Shown piece by piece: positions 1-6,115 of a stretch of DNA of 6,115 nucleotides. This DNA comes from Caldipriscus sp964426895 (GTDB lineage Bacteria > Hydrothermota > Hydrothermia > LBFQ01), in NCBI GenBank assembly GCA_964426895.1, contig CAYRSH010000080.1:1-6115 (forward strand), written 5' to 3'. Numbering within the stretch: position 1 is the stretch's first letter; each line of letters opens with the position of its first letter. The notes below the pieces were generated by a model. The model worked only from the letters and a program-made list of their open reading frames with translations, did no database searches and was not told the origin of the DNA. Both the position numbers and the translations under genes were made by a program.

Positions 1-22
1 TGATGTTTGCATTGTTGAAACT

Positions 23-28
23 TTTATA
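23..28 (-). promoter_or_regulatory. Possible -10 box for a gene entering from the left edge
   Basis: On the minus strand, just after the prenyltransferase stop codon, the hexamer TATAAA lies exactly 10 nt before an ATG at 12-10. That ATG opens a frame (M-Q-T-S) running off the window without a stop. The spacing matches the one before polA and lgt in this window, which is the only reason to list it. Only four codons are visible and the -35 region is poor (TTGGGT or TTTGGG at about 16-17 nt), so both promoter and gene are speculative. A GGAG-like stretch (AGGAG) also lies here but is 18 nt from that ATG, too far to be its ribosome binding site. Confidence 0.18.
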
Positions 29-37
29 ATCTCCTAC

Positions 38-829
38 TTACGCCACCCAAAGGGGTATTATCGCCAACACGGTTGTGAGTTTTAAAACTTTCCTAAGCAT
101 TGAATATTTCCGCCAATATACCAACCAACCAAAAGCCCATAAGGGTCCATTTACCAATAAAAATACACATATGCCATAATAAAGGGAATAACCGGCAAAA
201 ACGGGTAAAATATCCAAAACGGTTAAAACCATTATCCCCGCAAATATTAGGTGTTGAATCTTACTTTCTGCCAAGATATGCGCTATGGTTTTCCTTTGAA
301 TTTTATCGCCTTCTTTATCTTCCAAACTCTTTACAATCTCCCTTAACAATTGTAGATACGCGCCCAAGAGGGCGGCCGGTATTATCCTCGGAATGTTTTC
401 GGGGTTTGCCCCGTATAAAAATGCCAAGAATATCACAAAGGAAACCGATAAATTCCCCAAAAAGGGAATGGACTTTAATTCCAAGTTATATAGTATCCCA
501 ATAAACATTGCCAAAGAGCCTATCATTAAGGCCCAGTATGAGTGCTTTGCAGAAAAGTAAAGACTTAGGATTAAGCACACGACTGAAAGCATAAATGCAT
601 CCAAAGGTGTGGCCTTACCGGTAATAAGGGGTTTGTTTGGATGATTAACCCTATCAACCTCTATATCCGATATATCGTTGGTTATGTTGATAAAGGAGGA
701 TATGAAAAAGGCACCCAGCATTAAATAAACCGCCTTAAAAAAATCCCCGTATGTTATCTTTGTTGATACTATTACCACCAATGCAGCTATTAATCCGTTA
801 AGCGGACGGGCTAACCTTATGGGTTCCAT
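38..829 (-). CDS. UbiA-superfamily prenyltransferase, digeranylgeranylglyceryl phosphate synthase-like
   Basis: Integral membrane prenyltransferase of 263 residues with about nine predicted hydrophobic segments (near 10-24, 32-50, 78-93, 97-116, 122-140, 145-162, 192-211, 215-236, 247-262). The first Asp-rich motif is intact: N51-D52-x2-D55-x3-D59-x2-N62-x-P64-x-K66-P67. The second, in the loop at 163-175, reads R-E-I-V-K-S-L-E-D-K-E-G-D. This REIxK...ED..GD form is typical of the branch that adds geranylgeranyl to geranylgeranylglyceryl phosphate (archaeal-type ether lipid synthesis, also found in some bacteria), rather than of quinone or heme enzymes. S168 stands where that branch usually has Asp. 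By family, the enzyme uses Mg2+ to transfer an isoprenyl group from its diphosphate; substrate choice here is inferred. The ATG lies inside the 3' end of lgt (32 bp overlap) and gives the expected short hydrophilic lead into helix 1. It is probably translated from the lgt transcript. A menaquinone-type or other lipid prenyltransferase is the main alternative. Confidence 0.85.
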   Translation of the reverse strand: MEPIRLARPLNGLIAALVVIVSTKITYGDFFKAVYLMLGAFFISSFINITNDISDIEVDRVNHPNKPLITGKATPLDAFMLSVVCLILSLYFSAKHSYWALMIGSLAMFIGILYNLELKSIPFLGNLSVSFVIFLAFLYGANPENIPRIIPAALLGAYLQLLREIVKSLEDKEGDKIQRKTIAHILAESKIQHLIFAGIMVLTVLDILPVFAGYSLYYGICVFLLVNGPLWAFGWLVYWRKYSMLRKVLKLTTVLAIIPLWVA

Positions 830-1586
830 ATATCCTTACAAACATCACAAACCCTAAAATCATCAATGTTATTGCTATCCACTGGTTAAATGTTAAAGGC
901 AATCCAAAAAGATAAGAGTTTGATTCGTAATGACGGGTAAAATCCACCAAAAACCTCACAAAAGGGGTAAATATTAACGCCAAGGAACCCACCAAACCCG
1001 CTTTTTTAACCCCGAATTTCCGCAATAATACCAAATATATCAAAAACAGTATTGCATCCCCTACGGATTCGTATATTTGGGATGGATGTACCGGAACCCC
1101 TCCGAATTCAATATAGGGCTCGCTACCTTCCGGAAAGATTACCCCGAAGGGGAGATTCGTAGGTTTTCCATAACAACATCCGTTAAAGAAACACCCCCAC
1201 CTACCTATTACTATGCCGAGCGTTATCCCGGGAATTGCCGCATCCAAAGTCGCCCAAAAGTTCCATTTCTCTTTATGTATAAACCACAAAACCGGTATAA
1301 CGCCAAAAAGTACCCCGTAAAAGGTCATACCACCCTTCCATATGGCAAAAATTTCCGTAAGGTTTAAACTATAATAATCCCAATGCTGTATAACGAAAAA
1401 TACCCTTGCCCCTATGATGCCGAATATCATCGCCCATATCGCCACATCCCAAACCCTGTCCTTTGAAATCCCAAATTTACTTAAATGGTTAGACGCGAAC
1501 CAGACCCCAGCCAAAAATCCCAAAAGAACCAAAACCCCATATGTCCTAATCTCAATACCGCCTATTTCAAAAAGAACGGGATGCAT
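798..1586 (-). CDS. lgt: Prolipoprotein diacylglyceryl transferase
   Basis: Catalyses the first step of bacterial lipoprotein maturation in the cytoplasmic membrane: transfer of sn-1,2-diacylglyceryl from phosphatidylglycerol to the lipobox Cys of prolipoproteins. The 262-residue length is usual, with seven hydrophobic segments (about 15-33, 48-66, 87-104, 112-130, 176-190, 198-214, 234-252). The Lgt signature is G128-R-W-G-C-F-F-N-G-C-C-Y-G140; R129 should match the essential E. coli Arg143, and R211 (in RFLVD) Arg239. HPSQIYES (167-174) is the conserved loop. Where E. coli has His103 after GGM-S-F, this protein has Tyr90 (GGMTFYG), and E. coli Glu243 is Asp215; both fit the GCCYG subfamily rather than a broken enzyme. 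The start M-H-P-V-L-F is the usual family N-terminus; there is no Shine-Dalgarno, but a -10-like box lies 9 nt upstream. It is the first gene of the leftward pair. Confidence 0.96.
   Translation of the reverse strand: MHPVLFEIGGIEIRTYGVLVLLGFLAGVWFASNHLSKFGISKDRVWDVAIWAMIFGIIGARVFFVIQHWDYYSLNLTEIFAIWKGGMTFYGVLFGVIPVLWFIHKEKWNFWATLDAAIPGITLGIVIGRWGCFFNGCCYGKPTNLPFGVIFPEGSEPYIEFGGVPVHPSQIYESVGDAILFLIYLVLLRKFGVKKAGLVGSLALIFTPFVRFLVDFTRHYESNSYLFGLPLTFNQWIAITLMILGFVMFVRIYGTHKVSPSA
832..838 (-). promoter_or_regulatory. Shine-Dalgarno for the internal operon gene
   Basis: On the minus strand TAAGGAT lies inside the lgt coding sequence, with its AAGGA core 3 nt before the prenyltransferase ATG. The spacing is shorter than ideal, but it is the only purine-rich anti-16S-like match near any start in the window. 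It supports starting at this ATG, and it contrasts with lgt and polA, which have none. Confidence 0.4.
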
Positions 1587-1595
1587 AAGGGTGGC

Positions 1596-1601
1596 ATTCT
1601 A
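1596..1601 (-). promoter_or_regulatory. Candidate -10 box of lgt (leaderless type)
   Basis: On the minus strand TAGAAT (5 of 6 to the bacterial consensus) ends 9 nt before the lgt ATG. With initiation about 7 nt downstream, the transcript would begin within a few bases of the start codon, which fits the missing ribosome binding site. No good -35 is present at 17 nt (GAAAAC); TTGGAA lies at about 20 nt. The call rests on hexamer, spacing and the similar arrangement on the other strand. Confidence 0.4.
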
Positions 1602-1630
1602 AGGCCGAGTAATTGAAGGTTTTCCAAGCA

Positions 1631-1636
1631 TATAAT
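1631..1636 (+). promoter_or_regulatory. Candidate -10 box of polA (leaderless type)
   Basis: A perfect TATAAT lies 10 nt before the polA ATG in the 60-bp divergent spacer. Initiation at the normal distance would fall near 1643, leaving a leader of about 3-5 nt. The bases before the ATG (ACTTACCGTA) contain no Shine-Dalgarno. The -35 region at 17 nt is weak (AGTAAT); TTGAAG at 1613-1618 looks like a -35 but is only 12 nt away. An in-frame TGA at 1614-1616, with no start codon between it and 1647, excludes an earlier polA start. Confidence 0.5.
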
Positions 1637-1646
1637 ACTTACCGTA

Positions 1647-4076
1647 ATGGGGGATATTTTTGTCGGTATAGATGCGCATACTGTCGCTTATAGGGGATTT
1701 TACGCTTTTAAGGACACACCTTTAAGAAATTCAAAGGGGTTAAACACCTCTGCGGTTTATTACTTTTACACCTTGATAAAGGACATACTTAGGCAGATAA
1801 GGCCTACATATATGCTCGTGGCGTTTGACAGTCCAAGTCCCACATTCAGGCATAGAATTTTAACATATTACAAAGCAAACAGGCCACCACAACCGGATGA
1901 ATTAAGGCCACAAATAAAAATAATAAAAGAACTTTCCGAAGCCATGGGTATAAAAACATATGCTAAGGAAGGCTTTGAAGCCGATGACATTTTGGGTTCT
2001 GTGGCGGTTAAGTTTAGGGAAAAGGGTATTCGTTCAATACTCGTAACCACGGATAAGGATGTAATGGCCTTGGTAGATGATTACATAAGGATTATGGATA
2101 TATCAACAAAAGACAATATAATCCTTGATGCCGACAAAATTGAGAAAAAGTTTGGCGTTAAACCCCAACAACTACCCGATTACCTATTACTCGTTGGTGA
2201 TAGCGCCGACAACATTCCCGGTATAAGGGGTATAGGGAAGAAAACGGCTGTTGAATTGCTGCAAAAATTCGGCTCCTTGGAAGAGATCCTTAATAACATC
2301 CATAAACTTCCCCCAAAGTTTGCCAACGCCTTAAAGGAAGAGGGGGAAAGGATAACAAAGTTAAGGGAGGTTTATTCCCTAAGGTTTGACGCTTTTGACG
2401 GGGAATTGGAAGACCTAAGGGTTGGAAAACCCCAAAGGGAAAAGTTGGTTGATATATTGAGGGAATTGGAGTTTTTCTCGGCTTTGGGCGATATAGCGGA
2501 ATATCCCAAACTCCCCGAAATTAAACCATTTAACGGTGAGGAATTCAAGTCCGTTGGCTTTGATGGAAGATTTTATTTCAGCGATGGTGAAAACATTTAC
2601 ACTGTTGAAGAGTTTAAACCCGAAATCACCGGCAATAAATACTGCATCAACTCAAAGGAAATATATAAAGTTTTTCCGAATGCGGGGGTTTTATACGACC
2701 TATCCATTGGAGATTACCTATTACTACCCGAGATTGAAGAAATGGGTAAGGATAGGCATAATTTGGAATCGTTAGCCTTGAAGTATAAGGCTTGGAAACC
2801 CGTTTCACCCTTTGGTGCATTTTCCGCATACCTATCCGCGCAAATAGGGGATTACATAACGGAAAGGTTAAAAGGGGAAAACCTTTGGGATATTTATGTG
2901 AATTTAGAATTACCTTTAAGTAGGGTTTTGGCGTATATGGAAAACAACGGTGTTATGGTTTCGGTTGATAAGTTGGAGGAGTTGGGAAGGGAATTGAACG
3001 GAGAAATTAAAAGGCTTGAAGAGGAAATATACAACCTGTCGGGCGCAAGGTTTAACCTAAACTCCCCCAAACAATTGGCACATGTTCTATTTGAAAGGCT
3101 AAAACTTCCCCCTGTTAAAAAGACCAAAACAGGATATTCAACGGATGTTGAAGTTTTAACGGAATTATCAAAGCTCCACCCCTTACCCGCAAAGATTTTG
3201 GAATACAGGGAATTGTTCAAACTAAAATCCACATATATAGAAGGCTTAACAAAATATGTTCAAAGGGACAGGAGGATTTACCCAACCTTTTCCCAAACAA
3301 CCACGGCAACTGGAAGGTTATCATGCTTTAATCCAAACTTGCAGAATATACCAGTTAGGGGGAATTGGGGTAAGAAGATAAGGGAAGCCTTTGTGTGCCC
3401 AAAGGGATATAAACTTGTATCTTTGGACTATTCTCAAATTGAACTTAGGATTCTGGCGCATTTAAGCGGGGATGAAAACCTTAAAAGGATATTTTACGAG
3501 GGTAGGGATATACATTTGGAGACGGCGAAGGCGTTGTTTGGTAAAGAGAAGATAAACGACGACGAGAGGAGGGTGGCGAAAACGGTGAATTTTGGAATAA
3601 TTTACGGCATAAGCCCTTATGGGTTATCAAAGGCCATAGGCGTGGATTACGAGGTTGCTGATAGGATGATAAAGGCATATTACGAAAGGTTTCCGGGGGT
3701 AAAGATGTGGCAGGAAAGTATTATTGAATTTGCAAGGGAAAACGGCTATGTTCAAACGCTTATGGGCAGGAGGAGATACATATTCGTAGATCCAAGGATA
3801 AACGATGCTTACAGGAGGATAACCATAAACACTCCCGTTCAGGGTTCCGCCGCCGATATGATAAAAAAGGCGATGATAGATATATACGGGTATATTAAAG
3901 GAAAGAAAAGCAAAATGGTTTTGCAGGTGCACGACGAATTACTTTTTGAAATTGCGGAGGAAGAATTGGGAATAATTGAGGATTTAAAGAACTTTATGGA
4001 AAACGCCATAAAATTGGATGTTCCCGTGGTTGTAGATGTTGGTATTGGGAATAATTGGGCGGAGGCAAAGCCTTAG
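1647..4076 (+). CDS. polA: DNA polymerase I (family A) with 5' nuclease and inactive proofreading domain
   Basis: Cytoplasmic polymerase for gap filling in repair and RNA-primer removal; 809 residues. The 5' nuclease domain (about 1-275) keeps its metal ligands: D9, D61, E111-x-D113-D114, D136-x-D138, and D185-x2-D188 before the helix-hairpin-helix (GIRGIGKKTA). The middle domain (about 285-410) has lost the proofreading acids: no DxE motif near 300-312 and no YxxxD near 395-405; only YDLSIGDYLLLP (350-361) recalls the second exonuclease motif. The polymerase domain (about 415-809) is intact: TGRLS (555-559, R557 like E. coli R668), motif A DYSQIELR (594-601; D594, E599), motif B/O helix with R641, K645, F649, Y653, and motif C QVHDELL (760-766; D763, E764). 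F649 is the Phe associated with discrimination against dideoxynucleotides. The length is close to Taq-type enzymes and shorter than E. coli's 928 because of the reduced middle domain. It diverges from lgt; its relation to the peptidase downstream is hidden by the gap. Confidence 0.97.
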   Translation: MGDIFVGIDAHTVAYRGFYAFKDTPLRNSKGLNTSAVYYFYTLIKDILRQIRPTYMLVAFDSPSPTFRHRILTYYKANRPPQPDELRPQIKIIKELSEAMGIKTYAKEGFEADDILGSVAVKFREKGIRSILVTTDKDVMALVDDYIRIMDISTKDNIILDADKIEKKFGVKPQQLPDYLLLVGDSADNIPGIRGIGKKTAVELLQKFGSLEEILNNIHKLPPKFANALKEEGERITKLREVYSLRFDAFDGELEDLRVGKPQREKLVDILRELEFFSALGDIAEYPKLPEIKPFNGEEFKSVGFDGRFYFSDGENIYTVEEFKPEITGNKYCINSKEIYKVFPNAGVLYDLSIGDYLLLPEIEEMGKDRHNLESLALKYKAWKPVSPFGAFSAYLSAQIGDYITERLKGENLWDIYVNLELPLSRVLAYMENNGVMVSVDKLEELGRELNGEIKRLEEEIYNLSGARFNLNSPKQLAHVLFERLKLPPVKKTKTGYSTDVEVLTELSKLHPLPAKILEYRELFKLKSTYIEGLTKYVQRDRRIYPTFSQTTTATGRLSCFNPNLQNIPVRGNWGKKIREAFVCPKGYKLVSLDYSQIELRILAHLSGDENLKRIFYEGRDIHLETAKALFGKEKINDDERRVAKTVNFGIIYGISPYGLSKAIGVDYEVADRMIKAYYERFPGVKMWQESIIEFARENGYVQTLMGRRRYIFVDPRINDAYRRITINTPVQGSAADMIKKAMIDIYGYIKGKKSKMVLQVHDELLFEIAEEELGIIEDLKNFMENAIKLDVPVVVDVGIGNNWAEAKP

Positions 4077-4084
4077 CGGTTATA

Positions 4085-4184
4085 NNNNNNNNNNNNNNNN
4101 NNNNNNNNNNNNNNNNNNNNNNNNNNNNNNNNNNNNNNNNNNNNNNNNNNNNNNNNNNNNNNNNNNNNNNNNNNNNNNNNNNNN
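4085..4184. other. Assembly gap (100 N)
   Basis: This is a run of exactly 100 unknown bases, the conventional length for a scaffold gap of unknown size. It begins 8 bases after the polA stop (CGGTTATA remains) and ends in mid-codon context of the peptidase. It must hide the peptidase start and N-terminal residues and any promoter or terminator between the genes. Any continuous open frame drawn across it is artificial. Confidence 0.97.
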
Positions 4185-5963
4185 TCGCCTTATGAAGGCA
4201 ACGCGAATATTTGGGTTAGAAATTTGAAAACGGGTGAGGAAAGGGTTTTAACCAAATACAAAAGGCCTGTGAGGTTTTACACCTGGTTAAACTCATCAAC
4301 CATAGGGATATTTATGGATAAGGATGGCAATGAAAATTATCACATAAACGCCCTGAATGTTGAAACCGGCGAGATAAAAGATTTAACCCCTTTTGAGGAT
4401 GTTCAAGCGTGGATATTAAAGAGGGTTCCCGGCATTGAGGATAAGGTGGTAATAGTAATAAACCTAAGGGATAAAAGGTTTTACGATCCATATCTTTTGA
4501 ATTTAAAAAATGGAGAATTAACCTTACTTGCAGAAAATCCGGGAGATGTGGCCATGTGGCTTATTGACAACTCTTTAACTCCAAGGGTTGCCTCTATATC
4601 CTTACCAACAGGTGAGGCGGAATATAGGAGGGTGAGAAATGGAAAGGTTGGTGATGTCATAATGAAATTACCCGTAGAAGATGCCATTTATGGTATTGGT
4701 GCTGGAGGAGATTTTACGGAAGATAATAATGGGTTATATACGATAACCACATACGGAGGTAATACGATGAGGCTCGTACTGTTAAATATTGAGACTGGGG
4801 AATATACCGTTTTATTTGAAGATCCCGACTTTGACATAGGCGGAATTTTGGCAAACCCTAAAACCCATGAAATATTGGCCGTAATTGTTGATGGGGAAAA
4901 ACCCGAATGGAAGGTTTTAAGTTCAAAGGTAGAAGGGGATTTTAAACGGTTAAAACAAGACTTTAACGGCGATGCGTTCAATATAACTTCTCAAAGCGAT
5001 GATAATAAAATTTGGATTATTGCAAGATACTCGGATACGAAGCCCCCAGAATACTACATTTATAATAGGGAAAACGGGGAAATAAGTTTTCTATTCGGTG
5101 CACGGGAAAACCTCAAAAAATACAAACTCGCAAAGACAGAACCTATATCCTTTATCGCAAGGGATGGGATGAAAATCTACGGTTATTTAACCCTACCCAC
5201 GGATATGGAGCCGAAGGATTTGCCAACGGTAGTATTTCCCCATGGAGGACCTTGGTATAGGGATAGATGGGGGTTTGATCCTTTGATTCAGTGGTTAGCC
5301 AACAGGGGTTATGCCGTTTTGCAGGTTAATTTTAGGGGTTCTACCGGATATGGGAAAAACTATCTAAATGCTGGCGATAGGGAATGGGGTGGAAAGATGC
5401 ATACGGATTTAATAGATGGCCTTTTATGGCTGATAAAAAGGGGTATAACCGACCCTAAGAGGGTGGCGATCATAGGGGGTTCATATGGTGGATATGCCAC
5501 GCTTGTGGGTATGACATTTACACCGGAATATTTTAAGTGTGGGATTTCCATTGTGGGTCCTTCCAACCTTATAACATTTTTGCAAACAATACCACCTTAC
5601 TGGGAAACATTTAAACCGCAATTTTATAAGCGCGTTGGACATCCGGAAGAGGATAAAGAGTTTTTAATATCGCGTTCCCCATATTTCTATGCAAAAAACA
5701 TTAAATCACCCCTTTTGATAATTCACGGGGCTAACGACCCGAGGGTTAAATTGCAGGAAAGCGAAATGATGTATAAGGCTGCTAAGGAAAATGGGATAGA
5801 GGCTACCCTTGTCGTTTATCCCGATGAGGGACACGGCATAGTTCGTCCTGAAAACCGTTTGGATATGACGGGTAGAATAGAGGAGTTTTTGGCAAAACAT
5901 TTAGGTGGTAGGTTTGAACCTTGGAAGGAGATACCCGGAAATTCGGCAAAGGTTTATGAATAG
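4185..5963 (+). CDS. S9 family serine peptidase (acylaminoacyl-peptidase/prolyl oligopeptidase type), 5' partial
   Basis: Serine peptidase with an N-terminal beta-propeller gating a C-terminal alpha/beta-hydrolase domain; family members cleave short peptides or N-acylated residues. The first visible codons after the gap already read as propeller (S-P-Y-E-G-N-A-N-I-W-V-R-N-L-K-T-G-E-E), so the start is lost. The TTG at 4224 lies inside this repeat and is not a credible start. 592 residues are visible: propeller about 1-315, with blade-like stretches such as NVETGEIKDLTPF and NIETGEYTVLF, then the hydrolase domain about 315-592. Catalytic features, numbered from the first codon after the gap, are oxyanion-side HGGP (353-356), nucleophile S433 in G-G-S-Y-G-G, D518 in GANDPRV and H550 in DEGHG. 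NFRGSTGYG and the HLGG C-terminus are also typical. From family alignment I estimate about 25-35 core residues missing, more if there was a signal peptide, so location in the cell cannot be judged. Exact specificity is unknown. Confidence 0.95.
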   Translation, partial: SPYEGNANIWVRNLKTGEERVLTKYKRPVRFYTWLNSSTIGIFMDKDGNENYHINALNVETGEIKDLTPFEDVQAWILKRVPGIEDKVVIVINLRDKRFYDPYLLNLKNGELTLLAENPGDVAMWLIDNSLTPRVASISLPTGEAEYRRVRNGKVGDVIMKLPVEDAIYGIGAGGDFTEDNNGLYTITTYGGNTMRLVLLNIETGEYTVLFEDPDFDIGGILANPKTHEILAVIVDGEKPEWKVLSSKVEGDFKRLKQDFNGDAFNITSQSDDNKIWIIARYSDTKPPEYYIYNRENGEISFLFGARENLKKYKLAKTEPISFIARDGMKIYGYLTLPTDMEPKDLPTVVFPHGGPWYRDRWGFDPLIQWLANRGYAVLQVNFRGSTGYGKNYLNAGDREWGGKMHTDLIDGLLWLIKRGITDPKRVAIIGGSYGGYATLVGMTFTPEYFKCGISIVGPSNLITFLQTIPPYWETFKPQFYKRVGHPEEDKEFLISRSPYFYAKNIKSPLLIIHGANDPRVKLQESEMMYKAAKENGIEATLVVYPDEGHGIVRPENRLDMTGRIEEFLAKHLGGRFEPWKEIPGNSAKVYE

Positions 5964-5980
5964 TTTCACGGGAGATAGAA

Positions 5981-6002
5981 AAGTAAGCGAATGCGCTTTC
6001 TT
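5981..6002 (+). terminator. Hairpin after the peptidase gene, possible weak terminator
   Basis: AAG-T-AAGCG / AATG loop / CGCTT-T-CTT forms an 8-bp stem with one T-T mismatch, starting 17 nt after the peptidase stop. The 3' arm and following bases are T-rich (CTTTCTTATATTCT) but have no clean T run, so termination is plausible rather than clear. On the other strand the stem is followed by ACTTTTCT, so it could also serve a gene coming from the right. Confidence 0.35.
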
Positions 6003-6083
6003 ATATTCTATGCAGAAGAAGGGAAATCCTTGAAAGTAGTATCCCATTGGTAAGGAATTGTTCAACATTAAAATGCTTTTCTT

Positions 6084-6099
6084 ATGCTAATGGTAGCAT
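6084..6099. repeat. Short perfect inverted repeat near the right edge
   Basis: ATGCTA and TAGCAT are separated by the four bases ATGG, a perfect 6-bp stem. AATGCT at 6072-6077 also pairs with AGCATT at 6095-6100, so two alternative stems share the same right arm. The surrounding end region (5964-6115) has no convincing gene. The role is unknown: it could be part of a terminator, an operator, the end of an element beyond the window, or chance in AT-rich DNA. Confidence 0.3.
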
Positions 6100-6115
6100 T
6101 AATCACATCATTGCA

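Noticed and set aside
11..21. ATTGTTGAAAC resembles the 3' end of some CRISPR repeats
   Set aside because: There is one copy only, with no spacer-repeat periodicity and no second copy elsewhere in the window.
100..504. Plus-strand open frame opposite the prenyltransferase, and similar antisense or off-frame frames elsewhere
   Set aside because: They encode low-quality, family-less sequence opposite or out of frame with well-recognised conserved genes, so they are shadows.
1613..1636. TTGAAG plus TATAAT as a complete sigma-70 promoter for polA
   Set aside because: The 12-nt spacer is too short for a normal -35/-10 pair; only the -10 is kept.
2052..2060. T-D-K-D instead of G-D-K-D in the PolA 5' nuclease
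   Set aside because: Both metal-binding Asp are kept and this small-residue position varies in active enzymes (Ala in Taq).
4036..4227. Open frame running through the N run
   Set aside because: It is the wrong frame for both polA and the peptidase, and is continuous only because unknown bases contain no stops.
5991..6053. 20-codon frame starting at the ATG in the first hairpin loop
   Set aside because: It is too short, has no ribosome binding site at proper distance, matches nothing I recognise, and its start sits inside the stem-loop.
6068..6115. Minus-strand frame open from the right edge, ending C-N-D-V-I-N-A-T-I-S-I-R-K-A-F, recalling the C-terminal end of TnpB/OrfB transposon nucleases
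   Set aside because: Only 15 codons are visible, an open run easily met by chance, and the Asp is one position off from the catalytic D before NA in TnpB. Extending the contig would decide it.

Overview
The window looks like a piece of an uncultivated, probably thermophilic bacterium, assembled as a scaffold with one gap. The presence of lgt and a family-A DNA polymerase shows that it is bacterial. Thermophily is inferred from a moderately AT-rich composition, purine-rich coding strands, Arg codons dominated by AGG/AGA, and Lys/Glu-rich proteins with few Cys. I cannot name a phylum. The lipid-type prenyltransferase would fit lineages such as the FCB group or related thermophilic candidate phyla, but this is only a guess.

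Layout. The left part (38-1586, minus strand) is a two-gene unit: lgt, then a UbiA-superfamily prenyltransferase of the digeranylgeranylglyceryl-phosphate-synthase type that starts inside the end of lgt (32 bp overlap). A 60-bp divergent spacer (1587-1646) separates lgt from polA, which reads right and is complete (1647-4076, 809 residues). Eight bases after polA comes a run of exactly 100 N (4085-4184), a scaffold gap. After it, a family S9 serine peptidase (acylaminoacyl-peptidase/prolyl-oligopeptidase type) is already in mid-frame at the first base and runs to 5963, so its true N-terminus is lost in the gap. The last 152 bases hold no convincing gene, only two small hairpins.

How the genes relate. 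Lgt transfers diacylglyceryl from phosphatidylglycerol to prolipoproteins, and the UbiA-type protein should join a prenyl chain to a membrane-lipid precursor. Both are integral membrane enzymes of lipid chemistry and are probably co-transcribed. PolA (repair, Okazaki-fragment maturation) and the peptidase (peptide breakdown) have no evident tie to them. Nothing here is a mobile element, CRISPR array, RNA gene or defence system that I can support.

The most useful observations are: (1) both divergent genes have a -10-like box only 9-10 nt before the ATG and no Shine-Dalgarno, suggesting leaderless transcripts; (2) the peptidase start must not be placed at the TTG just after the gap; (3) the prenyltransferase carries Ser where family members usually have the first Asp of the second metal-binding motif; (4) PolA has a fully degenerate proofreading domain. 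I found no clearly new biological system.
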